Under the pieces are notes generated by a model, which made no database searches, had not been told where the DNA came from, and saw only the letters and a list, made by a program, of their open reading frames with translations. 64,000 nucleotides of DNA. Origin: Nocardia exalbida NBRC 100660. Lineage in GTDB: Bacteria; Actinomycetota; Actinomycetes; Mycobacteriales; Mycobacteriaceae. The position numbers were made by a program, and so were the translations under genes. The DNA is taken from the NCBI RefSeq assembly GCF_000308575.1, contig NZ_BAFZ01000089.1:62001-126000 (forward strand). Reading direction: 5' to 3'. Position 1 is the first letter of the stretch. Each line of letters opens with the position of its first letter. Positions 52,664 through 61,219 of the stretch are shown here, piece after piece.

Positions 52664-52679
52664 TCGAACACGTGTTCGA
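52664..52679. promoter_or_regulatory. Perfect LexA (SOS) box
   Basis: TCGAACACGTGTTCGA is a full 16-bp palindrome and matches the actinobacterial SOS box TCGAAC-N4-GTTCGA exactly. In mycobacteria and relatives such boxes precede DNA-repair genes and HNH/DUF222 endonuclease genes. None is visible on either side here. Confidence 0.8.
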
Positions 52680-52859
52680 ATCAAATTTCGATCAGGGCGT
52701 AGGGCGATAGCCGGTCGGACGCTCGGAACGGCCAGAGCAGATGGGGTTGCTGGTTTGCTCGTTTCGATTGTCCGGCTCCCCGATGGGAGTCGGAGCGGAT
52801 GTGAGACACCTCGAGGTGCGGTCTAGGGACAGGGGGCCGGATCGCGCTGTCGAGTGCGC

Positions 52860-52896
52860 GGGCCGGGCAGCGGCAGGTGGAGCCGCTGCCCGGCCC
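52860..52896. repeat. 15-bp perfect hairpin
   Basis: GGGCCGGGCAGCGGC (52860-52874) and GCCGCTGCCCGGCCC (52882-52896) form a perfect stem around AGGTGGA. There is no T-tract on either side. It may be a remnant terminator of the transcript that began at the LexA box. Confidence 0.65.
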
Positions 52897-53269
52897 CAGG
52901 CCAACTGAAAACTCGGCGAGCGGCGATCTCGGGGGCTGGGGATGTCGGGTCGTGCCGTCGAGTGGGCCGGGGCGTCGATTTGGTGGAGTCGGCGTTCCGG
53001 CCCTTCCGTTCGCCGTAGAAGCTGCCGGGTCACGAGGGGCTCGACTGCCTTGCCGAGGCGGCATCCGGCGACGGCCCCGCCGGAAGGACAAGATCACCGG
53101 TCTTGCCGGGTACGGGCGTGAGTCGGTTACCGCGCCTATGCCCTCTTCCCCATGGGCGGATGCCGCCGACAGCCGTTGATGCAACTGGTGAAGGTCTGCT
53201 GTGTCCGAGGTCGGGAGGTGCCCGGCGTGATGTCAGCTATGCACTCGCGCGCAGCGACTGCGGTCCCGC

Positions 53270-54007
53270 TCAACCGGCGAGCGAAACCACCCAGTTCTCG
53301 TCGTTGGTGTCGACTTTCCTCGTCCCGTCGAACACCGCGGGGGTGGCCGCGGAGCCACCCAGCACTTCGCCGAGCGCCGCGGTCTGCGCCATCGCGGTGT
53401 TGCGCGCGGAATCGACCTTGCTACCGGTCGCGATGCATTGCCGCACGGGATCGGCGGCTCCGGCGTCGCCCGCGATCGCGGCGAGTTCCTCGTTGCTCAG
53501 GTCGGCGCCGCCTTCGCTGGGACGCTTCGTGGTGAACAGTTCGGTGTGGAACTTGGAGTAGACCGGCCCCGAACCCGCCTCGGCCACACACTGGTTCGCG
53601 GCGACCGCGCGCGTCGAGTAGTCCTTGCTCCGGGAGCGGCCGTCGAGGAAGTTCACCAGGCGATAGCGCACGGCCAGCGCGCCCGCATCGATCTGCTGCG
53701 CGATCTCCTGGCCGTAGATGCGCTCCAGACTGCCGCAGCCGGGACACAGCGGGTCCTCGAAGATGTCGATGGTCTTCTTCGCGTCCGGGCGGCCGAGCAG
53801 GATCGAACCGTTCTGCTCGAGCATCGAGTGCACGGCGGGGTCCCGCACCGAACCGTAGCCGTCGTTGCGGACGGCCGCGTCGTCTCGCCCCCAGCGGATC
53901 GCCGCGATGACGATGAGCACGATCAGCACGAGAGCGACCGCACCGAGCGCATAGGTGGTCGCGCTGGACATCGGCCGTGGAGTGTAGTTCGAACGCGATT
54001 CGCTCAC
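53270..54007 (-). CDS. Membrane-anchored DsbA-family thioredoxin protein
   Basis: The 245-residue protein has one N-terminal membrane helix (about residues 18-37) and an extracytoplasmic thioredoxin fold with the active site Cys88-Pro-Gly-Cys91 in FEDPLCPGCGSLE and the cis-Pro loop GGSAATPAVFDGTRK. This is the DsbA/DSBA-like oxidoreductase group of actinobacteria, which forms or isomerises disulphides in exported proteins. GTG 54007 is chosen because homologues begin with a short polar stretch before the helix; ATG 53971 is the alternative. It appears monocistronic. Confidence 0.84.
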   Translation of the reverse strand: MSESRSNYTPRPMSSATTYALGAVALVLIVLIVIAAIRWGRDDAAVRNDGYGSVRDPAVHSMLEQNGSILLGRPDAKKTIDIFEDPLCPGCGSLERIYGQEIAQQIDAGALAVRYRLVNFLDGRSRSKDYSTRAVAANQCVAEAGSGPVYSKFHTELFTTKRPSEGGADLSNEELAAIAGDAGAADPVRQCIATGSKVDSARNTAMAQTAALGEVLGGSAATPAVFDGTRKVDTNDENWVVSLAG

Positions 54008-54227
54008 ATTGACACTTTGCCGCAACGAACCACCGTTCCCGCCGCCGGGCCACCGATCCGACGGCCGCGCGCACACTGAGCGGAGCCCCCGGCAAGTCCC
54101 CCGCCCGGGCCACCCAACGGTTCTGTCCGCGGGCTCCGCGACGCGCGGACGGACCGCGCCGCCGATTACCTCGCGCTACGCCCCAGCTGCGCCCGGCCCG
54201 TAGCACCGCCCGTCCGGACTACAGTGC

Positions 54228-55835
54228 TCAGCGCTTGCGGCGGGCACGCCGCTCCGGTCGCCGACGTTTGCCGCGGGACATCGGGCGCCCCGGCGGATAT
54301 TCCGCCTCGTCGGAGTCGACGACCGCGGTGGCCGGCGCGGTCCGCCCAGGTCTGGCGTCGGCTGCCGCACCGCGGTGATCGCCGATCCCGGCCGGGGGAC
54401 AGCCCGACGGTCCGTCGGACTCCGCCACCGTCGCAACACCGTCCGTCACCGACTCCCGCCGATCAACCACGACTTGCGGATCCGCCGAACCCTCTCCCGG
54501 AACCGCCATGGGCTCGGCCACCACGGGCACCGGACTGTCGGCGACCGGCGCGCCGGACACTTCGTTCAGCGCACGGTCGATCCGTGCCGATTGGCGCCCG
54601 GCATCGTCCGCTCCTGCGGAGCGTTCGGACGGCATCTCCGAGTGAGCGGGAACCCCCCGCCGCAGCGGCTCGGGCACGACAGCCCAGACGAGCGCCGCAA
54701 CCGCGAGCAGGGCGCCGGTCACGCCGAGCGCGAGACCGTAGGACACCTGCTGGGCCAGGGCTCCGACGGCGACCGGTCCGATGACGGTGCCGAGGTCGGC
54801 GGCCATCTGGAAACCGGCCAGCACCGGCCCGCCGCGCGCCTTGGGGCCGATGATGTCGGCGACGGCCGCCTGCTGGGTGGGGGTGAACATGCCGGAACCG
54901 AGCCCGGCCAGGAACGAGGTGGCGAGCAGCCAGGGAAGGTCGGTGGCCAGGCCGAGCCCCGCCGTGCCGACCGCGCACACCAGCGAGCCGCTGATCACGA
55001 ACGGTTTCCGTCCCCACCGGTCGGACAGCCGCCCCGCGGCGAACAGCACCGTGACGTTGCCCGCGGCGAACACCGTCAACGCGACACCGGCCATACCCGG
55101 CGCTTGGTGCAGCACCTCGACGACGAGCAGCGGCACCAGAGCCATCCGGACACCGAACACGGCGGCTCCGTTGGCGAAGTTCGACAGCAGCACCGCCCGG
55201 TACTCCGGCCGCGCCCAGCCCTCGCGGAAGGACATCATGCGGGCGCCGCCGACCGGCTCCGGCGCGGCCAACTCCGAATTGCGCAGGCTGAAGTACACCA
55301 CGACGCTGACGACGAACAGCGCCACGGCGTAGATGACGAACGGCCAGCGCAGGCCGAGCCCGGACAACCCGCCGCCCACCAGCGGCCCGCTCACCGAGCC
55401 GACCAGGAAACTGGTCGACCACAGTCCCGAGACCCGGCCGCGCTGTTCGGGCGGCGACATCCGGATGACCAGCGCCAGCGACGATACGGTGAACATGGTC
55501 GAGCCGATGCCGCCGAGCGACCGCAGCACCATGAGCTGCCAGTAGCTCTGGGCCAGGGCGCTCGCGCCGGTGGACGCCGCGACGATCAGCAGCCCGCCGA
55601 GGTAGACCGAGCGCTCCCCCAGCCGCTGCACCAGCCGCCCGCTCACGGGTGCGAACAGCAACCGCATCAGCGCGAACGCGGAGACGATGGCCGAGGCGGC
55701 CGCCACGCCGACGCCGAATCCGCGCGCGAACTGCGGCAGCACCGGGGCGACCAGGCCGAACCCGATGGCGATGACGAACGCGCCCCCGACCAGCACCCAG
55801 ATCTCGCTGGGCAGGGGCTTGGATCTACCGGTCAC
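54228..55835 (-). CDS. MFS transporter (TetA-like) with long polar C-terminal tail
   Basis: The 535-residue protein has twelve helices in the first 400 residues with DHA1-type motifs GRLVQRLGERSVYLGG, RSLGGIGSTMF and GRLSDRWGRKPFVISG. The last 130 or so residues are hydrophilic and Pro/Asp-rich and end in an Arg/Lys cluster (MSRGKRRRPERRARRKR), longer than usual for the family. GTG 55835 lies 11 bp inside the phosphoglucomutase gene, so the two are one operon. Substrate is unknown, probably a drug-like compound or sugar. Confidence 0.85.
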   Translation of the reverse strand: MTGRSKPLPSEIWVLVGGAFVIAIGFGLVAPVLPQFARGFGVGVAAASAIVSAFALMRLLFAPVSGRLVQRLGERSVYLGGLLIVAASTGASALAQSYWQLMVLRSLGGIGSTMFTVSSLALVIRMSPPEQRGRVSGLWSTSFLVGSVSGPLVGGGLSGLGLRWPFVIYAVALFVVSVVVYFSLRNSELAAPEPVGGARMMSFREGWARPEYRAVLLSNFANGAAVFGVRMALVPLLVVEVLHQAPGMAGVALTVFAAGNVTVLFAAGRLSDRWGRKPFVISGSLVCAVGTAGLGLATDLPWLLATSFLAGLGSGMFTPTQQAAVADIIGPKARGGPVLAGFQMAADLGTVIGPVAVGALAQQVSYGLALGVTGALLAVAALVWAVVPEPLRRGVPAHSEMPSERSAGADDAGRQSARIDRALNEVSGAPVADSPVPVVAEPMAVPGEGSADPQVVVDRRESVTDGVATVAESDGPSGCPPAGIGDHRGAAADARPGRTAPATAVVDSDEAEYPPGRPMSRGKRRRPERRARRKR

Positions 55836-57468
55836 CGGACAGCGCCTGCCCCACCAATTCCTCCGCGGCCGTCTGCACCTCGGCGAGGTGCTCGGGTCCG
55901 TGGAACGACTCCGCGTAGATCTTGTACTTGTCCTCGGTGCCGGAGGGGCGGGCGGCGAACCACGCGTTCTCGGTGGTCACCTTCAGGCCGCCCAGTGGCG
56001 CGCCGTTGCCCCGCGCCCTGGTGAGCACGGCGGTGACGGGCTCCCCGGCGATCTCCTTCGTCGTGATCATGTCCGGAGTCAACTTCGCGAGCAGTTCTTT
56101 CTGTTCCACGGTGGCGGGTGCGTCGATCCGCGCGTAGGCGGGGCTGCCGTAGCGGCGTTCGAGTTCGACGTAGCGCGCCGACGGGCTCTGGCCGGTGACC
56201 GCGGCGATCTCGCCGGCCAGCAGCGCGAGCAGGATGCCGTCCTTGTCGGTGGTCCAGACCGTGCCGTCCATCCGCAGGAACGACGCGCCCGCGCTCTCCT
56301 CCCCGCCGAATGCCAGGCTGCCGCTGAACAATCCGGGAACGAAGAACTTGAATCCGACGGGCACCTCGTGCACATCGCGCCCGAGCACGGAGACGACCCG
56401 GTCGATCATCGACGAGGTCACCGCGGTCTTGCCGATCTTGGTCAGCGCATCCCACCCCATCCGGTTGGCGACCAGGTATTCGATGGCCACCGCGAGGAAG
56501 TGGTTCGGATTCATCAACCCGCCGTCGGGCGTGACGATGCCGTGCCGGTCGGCGTCGGCGTCGTTGCCGGTGGAGATGTCGTAGTCGTCCTTGATCCCGA
56601 TCAGCGAGGCCATCGCGTAGCGGGAGGACGGATCCATCCGGATCTTGCCGTCGCTGTCGAGGGTCATGAACCGCCAGGTGGGATCCACGAACGGATTGAC
56701 CACCTCGAGCTCGAGATCGTAGCGCTGGCCGATCTCCTCCCAGTAGTCGACGCTGGCGCCGCCCATCGGGTCGGCGCCGAGCCGGATGCCCGCGCCGCGG
56801 ATCGCGTCCAGGTTCAGCACGTTGGGCAGGTCGTCGATGTAGTTGCCGAGGTAGTCGTAGCGTTCCACGCCGTCGGCCAGCGCCCGCTGCAACGTGGTGC
56901 GCTTGACCCCGGTGAGCCCGTCGCGCAGCAGTTCGTTCGCGCGCGCGGCGATGGCGTCGGTGGCCGTGTTGTCCGCCGGGCCGCCGTGCGGCGGGTTGTA
57001 TTTGAAGCCGCCGTCGCGAGGCGGGTTGTGCGACGGGGTGACCACAATGCCGTCGGCCTGATGCTTGGCGCCGCCCCGATTGTGGCGCAGCACAGCGTGA
57101 CTGAGCGCGGGCGTGGGGGTGTAGCGGTCGCGCGCATCGATCACCGCGGTGACGTCGTTGGCGGCGAGCACCTCGAGCGCGGTGGTCCAGGCGGGCTCGG
57201 ACAGGGCGTGGGTATCCCTGGCGAGATAGACCGGGCCGGTGATGCCCCGGGTGGCGCGGTACTCCACGATCGACTGTGTGATCGCCAGGATGTGCGCCTC
57301 GTTGAAGGCGCCGTCCAGACTGGAGCCGCGATGTCCCGACGTTCCGAACGCCACCCGCTGGGCCGGATCCGCCGCGTCCGGAACACGGCTGTAGTACGCC
57401 GTCACCAGGTGCGCGATGTCTTCCAGATCGGTGGGACGTGCGGAACGCCCGGCTCGATCGTGGGCCAT
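55825..57468 (-). CDS. pgm: Phosphoglucomutase (alpha-D-glucose phosphate-specific)
   Basis: The 547-residue enzyme interconverts glucose 1- and 6-phosphate. It has the opening VAFGTSGHRGSS, the catalytic phosphoserine in VVTPSHNPPRDGG, the metal loop STGNDADADRHG, the sugar loop FGGEESAGASF and the phosphate-binding ARPSGTEDKYKIYAE. Length matches bacterial Pgm. ATG 57468 begins just before the family N-terminus. It is followed by the MFS gene with an 11-bp overlap. Confidence 0.95.
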   Translation of the reverse strand: MAHDRAGRSARPTDLEDIAHLVTAYYSRVPDAADPAQRVAFGTSGHRGSSLDGAFNEAHILAITQSIVEYRATRGITGPVYLARDTHALSEPAWTTALEVLAANDVTAVIDARDRYTPTPALSHAVLRHNRGGAKHQADGIVVTPSHNPPRDGGFKYNPPHGGPADNTATDAIAARANELLRDGLTGVKRTTLQRALADGVERYDYLGNYIDDLPNVLNLDAIRGAGIRLGADPMGGASVDYWEEIGQRYDLELEVVNPFVDPTWRFMTLDSDGKIRMDPSSRYAMASLIGIKDDYDISTGNDADADRHGIVTPDGGLMNPNHFLAVAIEYLVANRMGWDALTKIGKTAVTSSMIDRVVSVLGRDVHEVPVGFKFFVPGLFSGSLAFGGEESAGASFLRMDGTVWTTDKDGILLALLAGEIAAVTGQSPSARYVELERRYGSPAYARIDAPATVEQKELLAKLTPDMITTKEIAGEPVTAVLTRARGNGAPLGGLKVTTENAWFAARPSGTEDKYKIYAESFHGPEHLAEVQTAAEELVGQALSGDR

Positions 57469-57515
57469 GCTCGGGTCTCCCTTCCGTATCGGCTGCGCCC
57501 GGCTCGTCATGAGGA

Positions 57516-57803
57516 TCATGTCCACGACCACCCGGCCACCGCCGACCCCACGGCCACGTCGTTCACGTCGGCCACCCGCCGGAACCTCTCGTAGCCGTAC
57601 ATGTCGAACGTGGTCGGCACGGTGCGGAAGCCTGCTTCCGCGGCGGCGAGCGGCCGATCGCCCGCCGACGCGCCGCTCAGATTGCCGAGCCGCGCCGAAC
57701 CGACAATGGTAACGGCCGCCGCGTGTGACAGCGGCGGCGAGGTGAAACCCGCTGCGGCCACAGGGGCTACGGCGGTTCCGCCGGGCTTGCCGCGTCTGGT
57801 CAT
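57516..57803 (-). pseudogene. Degenerate CrcB/Fluc-like fluoride channel (distal copy)
   Basis: The 95-codon open frame starts 4 bp inside DUF190 (ATGA), as crcB genes do. Its second half, VTIVGSARLGNLSGASAGDR then GFRTVPTTFDMYGYERFRRV, aligns by eye with the CrcB pattern VN.lGS.LLG...GFCG.lTTFSTY.YE. The N-terminal GGxLGAxxRY is replaced by unrelated residues, several hydrophobic positions are now polar, and the frame is about 25 residues short. It keeps an open frame only because the DNA is GC-rich. The identification is by pattern, not search. Confidence 0.55.
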
Positions 57804-58162
57804 CGCTCACCTTCCTGCCACTGGTCCACCGGCACCAAGGTGACGTTGACCGACGCGAACAGCTCGGCATTCCGCTCGACGAAGGCGCGCAGGCGTTCCG
57901 GCTCGTCGACCAGCATCAGCAATAACGGAAGGTGGTCGGCGACGTCGAGGATCCGGGTGGTGTGCACGTGCGCGGACGCACCGTAGCCCTCGATGCCACG
58001 CCACACGCTGGCTCCCGCCAGGCCGGTATCTCTGGCCCGGCGCACGATCTCGTGATACAGGGGCGCGTGCCGCCATTTGTCGTCCTCGTCGAGCAGCACG
58101 GTGAGCCGTGCGGCGGGCCGCCATCGTCCCGCCGTGGCAGCGCCCGTTTGCGAACCACTCAT
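57800..58162 (-). CDS. DUF190 family protein
   Basis: The 120-residue protein has the complete DUF190 pattern: AARLTVLLDEDDKWRHAPLYHEIVRRARD, GLAGASVWRGIEGYGASAHVHTTR and LPLLLMLVDEPERLRAFV. DUF190 proteins are PII-like small proteins often encoded with CrcB fluoride channels. Here it overlaps a decayed crcB-like frame by 4 bp on each side, so it is the only intact member of an old three-gene operon. Its function is unknown. Confidence 0.87.
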   Translation of the reverse strand: MSGSQTGAATAGRWRPAARLTVLLDEDDKWRHAPLYHEIVRRARDTGLAGASVWRGIEGYGASAHVHTTRILDVADHLPLLLMLVDEPERLRAFVERNAELFASVNVTLVPVDQWQEGER

Positions 58163-58452
58163 TGCCTGCCCCCTTCCGTCGTGCCGTTCCCGTCGATCGC
58201 AGAGCCGAACCAGGTAACCACCGTGCCATGCCCGCCGGGCTCCGCCGTCCCGGCCGCACCACCGCCACTCCCCGAGGCGGCCGAGCGCGGGGAGCGCCGC
58301 GCCCGGTCCGAGGAGTCTACGAACCCCGCGGGTGGGGTGGAGAGGGTGGTGCGACCGCCGGGTGCGCCGATGCCGAGAAGGGTGCGCAGCAGTCTCTTGG
58401 CTACCCACGCATGAGCGGCCGGAACCCTCGCGGATTCCGACGTGCAAAGCAT
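58159..58452 (-). pseudogene. Degenerate CrcB/Fluc-like fluoride channel (proximal copy)
   Basis: The frame ending 4 bp inside the DUF190 start reads LLRTLLGIGAPGGRTTLST and later AGTAEPGGHGTVVTWFGSAI. This fits the C-terminal half of CrcB (LLvtGflGGFTTFST...AGt..aglga..lG.al) with many polar substitutions. The N-terminal helices and the GGxxGAxxRY motif are not found upstream. The ATGA overlap with DUF190 supports its former identity. It cannot be a working channel in this form. Confidence 0.5.
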
Positions 58453-58867
58453 CCCATGATATTTACCGCGTAGGTCGGAAAGGGGACCGCTCGCGGCACA
58501 GCCCGCCGCATCTACTTACCTTGTAATTTTGCACCGATAACGGTGATTATGGAGCACTTTGCTTGCGCGGCGGACGAGCGGCGCGAGTCCGCGCGACGCC
58601 GAGCGGCACCGTGGACAACCCTGATTCGGACGGCGGCAGCGGACGGAAGGGCTCATCCTCGACACGGCACTCGCACGCCGGGAGCGGCCGATCGGCAATC
58701 GCGGAGCACAGATTCGGCCCGGGTACGACGCGTGCGTCTCGCCGCGCTCACCGCCGAAGCGGATCGCGCGCCGTGCGGTCCGACGACGACGGCCGCCGCC
58801 CCTGCGACGAGGTCGCGGGAGCGGCGGCCGTGCGATACGGAACCGGATAGCCGGTGGCGCACTCCGA
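58453..58867. other. Gene-free region upstream of the crcB-DUF190 remnant
   Basis: No protein is recognisable in 415 bp. The 60 bp around 58500-58560 are relatively AT-rich and could hold a promoter for the minus strand. I looked for the fluoride riboswitch consensus in front of the crcB remnant and did not see it. Confidence 0.4.
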
Positions 58868-60367
58868 TCAGTGCGCGAGTACCGGTTCTCCCTCGGCGGG
58901 CACCGGCACCGTGCTCGGCATCAGCACCGCGGTGAGGATGCCGCCTGCCACGAAGATCGCCGTGGCCCACCAGAAACTGGTGGTGTAGCTCTCGATCGCG
59001 GACTGGGCGATGGACAGCGGATCCGGTGTGCGGGTGGACAGGTAGTCGGTGGCCGCGGACGCCGCGATCGTGCTCAGCAACGCCGTGCCGATCGAGCCGC
59101 CGACCTGCTGGCTGGTGTTGATCATGGCCGAGGCCACACCCGCGTCCTCGTGCTGCACACCCGAGGTGGCGCCCTGGAAGGCGATCGCCATCGCGCCACC
59201 GAGGCCGAGACCGAGCAGGATCAGGGCGGGCAGGATGTGGCTGGCGTAGCCGGTGTCCAAGCCGATCCGGGTCAGCCAGGCCATGCCCGCCGCCGCGATA
59301 AGGAAGCCGCCGCTGACCACGATCTTCGGGCCGAGCTTCGGCAGCAGCAGCGACGGCGCGGTGGTCGAGGAGGCCACCATGGCGGCGACCATCGGCAGGA
59401 ACGCGGCGCCGGTCATGATCGGCGAGTAGCCCAGGGTGAGCTGCATGTAGTAGGTGAGGAACAGGAAGATCGCGAACATCCCGATGCCCATGACGAACAC
59501 CGTCAGGTAGGAGGTGCCGCGCATCCGGTCGAGCACGATCCGCATGGGAAGCAGCGGGTGCGCGACCCGGGTCTCCAGCCAGGCGAACACCGCGATCAGC
59601 GCCGCGCCGCCGAGCAGGAACGCGAGGGTGACGCCGTTGGTCCATCCGTCCGACTCCGCGTGCGAGAACCCGTAGACGATGCCGAACAGACCGGCGGTGA
59701 CCACGAGCGTGCCGGGGATGTCGAGCTTGGGCCGCTCGGTGCTCGCGTGCTTGGCCAGCAGCAGTACCGCGCCGACCAGAGCGACGGCCGCGAAGGCGAG
59801 GTTGACGAACATCACCCAGCGCCACGAGGCCCATTCGGTGAGCGCGCCGCCGAGCAGCAGCCCGATCGCGCCGCCGGTGCCCGCGACGGCACCGAAGATG
59901 CCGAACGCCTTAGCCCGCTCGGACGGCTCGGTGAAGGTCACCGTGAGCAGCGAGAGAGCGGCGGGCGCCAGCAGCGCGCCGAAGACACCCTGCCCGACCC
60001 GGGCGGCGACCAGCATCTCGAAGCTGGTGGCCGCGCCACCGATGGCGGAGGCGACCGCGAAGCCGACCAGGCCGATGATGAAGGTGTTGCGCCTGCCGAA
60101 CAGGTCGCTGAGGCGTCCGCCGAGCAGCAGCAGGCTGCCGAACGCCAGCGCGTAGCCGGTGACCACCCAGGAGCGGTCGCCGTCGCTGAAGCCGAGATCC
60201 GCCTGCGCGGCGGGCAGCGCGATGTTCACCACGGTCGCGTCGAGCACGACCATCAGCTGGGCGACACCGAGGACGGCGAGCACCCACCAGCGGAGGGCGT
60301 GCGAGCCGCGCCGCTCGCTGCCCGCCTGCTCAGGGGCGGGGGCCCCGCGGTCGATGGCGGTAGTCAT
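58868..60367 (-). CDS. DHA2-family MFS multidrug exporter (EmrB/QacA type)
   Basis: The 499-residue protein has fourteen helices. Motifs are LDATVVNIALPAAQADLGFS in helix 1, WVVTGYALAFGSLLLLGGRLSDLFGRR, and the exporter motif C region GTGGAIGLLLGGALTEWASWRWVMFVN. It exports drugs or antibiotics using the proton gradient. It is divergent from a TetR gene with two similar palindromes in the gap, so repression by that TetR and induction by substrate are likely. Confidence 0.92.
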   Translation of the reverse strand: MTTAIDRGAPAPEQAGSERRGSHALRWWVLAVLGVAQLMVVLDATVVNIALPAAQADLGFSDGDRSWVVTGYALAFGSLLLLGGRLSDLFGRRNTFIIGLVGFAVASAIGGAATSFEMLVAARVGQGVFGALLAPAALSLLTVTFTEPSERAKAFGIFGAVAGTGGAIGLLLGGALTEWASWRWVMFVNLAFAAVALVGAVLLLAKHASTERPKLDIPGTLVVTAGLFGIVYGFSHAESDGWTNGVTLAFLLGGAALIAVFAWLETRVAHPLLPMRIVLDRMRGTSYLTVFVMGIGMFAIFLFLTYYMQLTLGYSPIMTGAAFLPMVAAMVASSTTAPSLLLPKLGPKIVVSGGFLIAAAGMAWLTRIGLDTGYASHILPALILLGLGLGGAMAIAFQGATSGVQHEDAGVASAMINTSQQVGGSIGTALLSTIAASAATDYLSTRTPDPLSIAQSAIESYTTSFWWATAIFVAGGILTAVLMPSTVPVPAEGEPVLAH

Positions 60368-60394
60368 GTGTCCCCTTTGTCTCTAGCCTTGATC

Positions 60395-60454
60395 CGGAGG
60401 AAACTCCTCCGCTTACCCGAAGAAGTTATCACGATAACGGAGACAACGCCTCCG
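60395..60454. promoter_or_regulatory. Paired CGGAG-type operators between DHA2 and TetR genes
   Basis: Two 17-bp dyads share the form CGGAGRM-AAC-KCCTCCG: CGGAGGA-AAC-TCCTCCG (60395-60411, perfect) and CGGAGAC-AAC-GCCTCCG (60438-60454, one mismatch), with centres 43 bp apart. Between them GTTATC-AC-GATAAC (60425-60438) is another palindrome. All lie in the 117-bp divergent promoter region. Confidence 0.72.
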
Positions 60455-60472
60455 GTTAATCCCCGAGGTTGG

Positions 60473-60478
60473 TAGAAT
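60473..60478 (+). promoter_or_regulatory. -10 box of the TetR gene; leaderless transcript likely
   Basis: TAGAAT (60473-60478) places the transcription start at or next to the GTG start codon at 60485. No ribosome site precedes that codon, so a leaderless mRNA, common in actinobacteria, is the natural reading. Confidence 0.5.
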
Positions 60479-60484
60479 GACGGT

Positions 60485-61165
60485 GTGAATCACGCCACGG
60501 TCGCCTCTCCACCCCGGCGTCTGCGGGCCGATGCCGCACGCAATCAGCAGCGCATCATCGCCGCGGCGCGGGAACTGTTCGCCGACCACGGACTCGAGAT
60601 CACGCTCGACGACGTGGCCGAACGCGCGGGCGTGGGTGTCGGTACGGTCTATCGCCGCTTCGCGAACAAGAAGGAACTGATCGTCGAGGTCTTCGACCAG
60701 AACCTGAATGATTTCGCCGACGCGGCCGAGGCCGCCTACCGACATCCCGACCCCTGGTTCGGACTCGTCGAATTCTTCGAGTACGCGTGCAGGCACATGG
60801 CCACCAACCGCGGCTTCAGCGAGGTCATGCTCGAACTCGAGGACGACGAGACCGACCGGTTCGCGGTCGTGCGCGATCGCATCAAGCCCACCGTGACCGC
60901 CATCTGCGCTCGCGCGCGCGACGCGGGCGTGCTCGCCGACGGCATCGAGCCCTCGGACTTCTTCGCGCTCGTGCACATGGTCGACGGGCTCGCCGAGTTC
61001 GCCAAGCCGGTCAATCCCGATGTCTGGCAGCGGTATATGGCCATCATGTTGAACGGCCTGCGAAGCGACGGCACGCCGCGCAGGCATCTCGACGTCCCCC
61101 CGCTGACCGACGCCGAGGTCGAGCACGCCAAGCAGCATCTGACCTGCGGCTGGCGCAAGCGGTAG
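60485..61165 (+). CDS. TetR family regulator of the DHA2 exporter
   Basis: The 226-residue protein has a TetR HTH (ITLDDVAERAGVGVGTVYRRFANKKELI, about residues 39-66) and a SbtR/TetR_C-type effector domain with FFEYACRHMATNRGFSEVM. It is divergent from the exporter and separated by paired palindromes. I infer autorepression and control of the pump. Confidence 0.88.
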   Translation: MNHATVASPPRRLRADAARNQQRIIAAARELFADHGLEITLDDVAERAGVGVGTVYRRFANKKELIVEVFDQNLNDFADAAEAAYRHPDPWFGLVEFFEYACRHMATNRGFSEVMLELEDDETDRFAVVRDRIKPTVTAICARARDAGVLADGIEPSDFFALVHMVDGLAEFAKPVNPDVWQRYMAIMLNGLRSDGTPRRHLDVPPLTDAEVEHAKQHLTCGWRKR

Positions 61166-61219
61166 CGAAATCGCACCGTAAGTAGCGCACGTCACGTTCG
61201 CTCCCGTAAAGTTGGTCAC

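Larger units (their letters stand above)
52548..53269. other. Gene-free region with LexA box and strong hairpin
   Basis: About 720 bp between tRNA-Ala and the thioredoxin-like gene show no protein I recognise. A perfect LexA box (52664-52679) would drive a gene to the right, but only a 55-codon unlikely frame from ATG 52740 follows, and it runs across a 15-bp hairpin (52860-52896). It looks like the site of a lost gene. Confidence 0.5.

Noticed and set aside
58453..58560. Fluoride riboswitch before the crcB-like remnant
   Set aside because: I could not find the conserved crcB-motif core on the minus strand.
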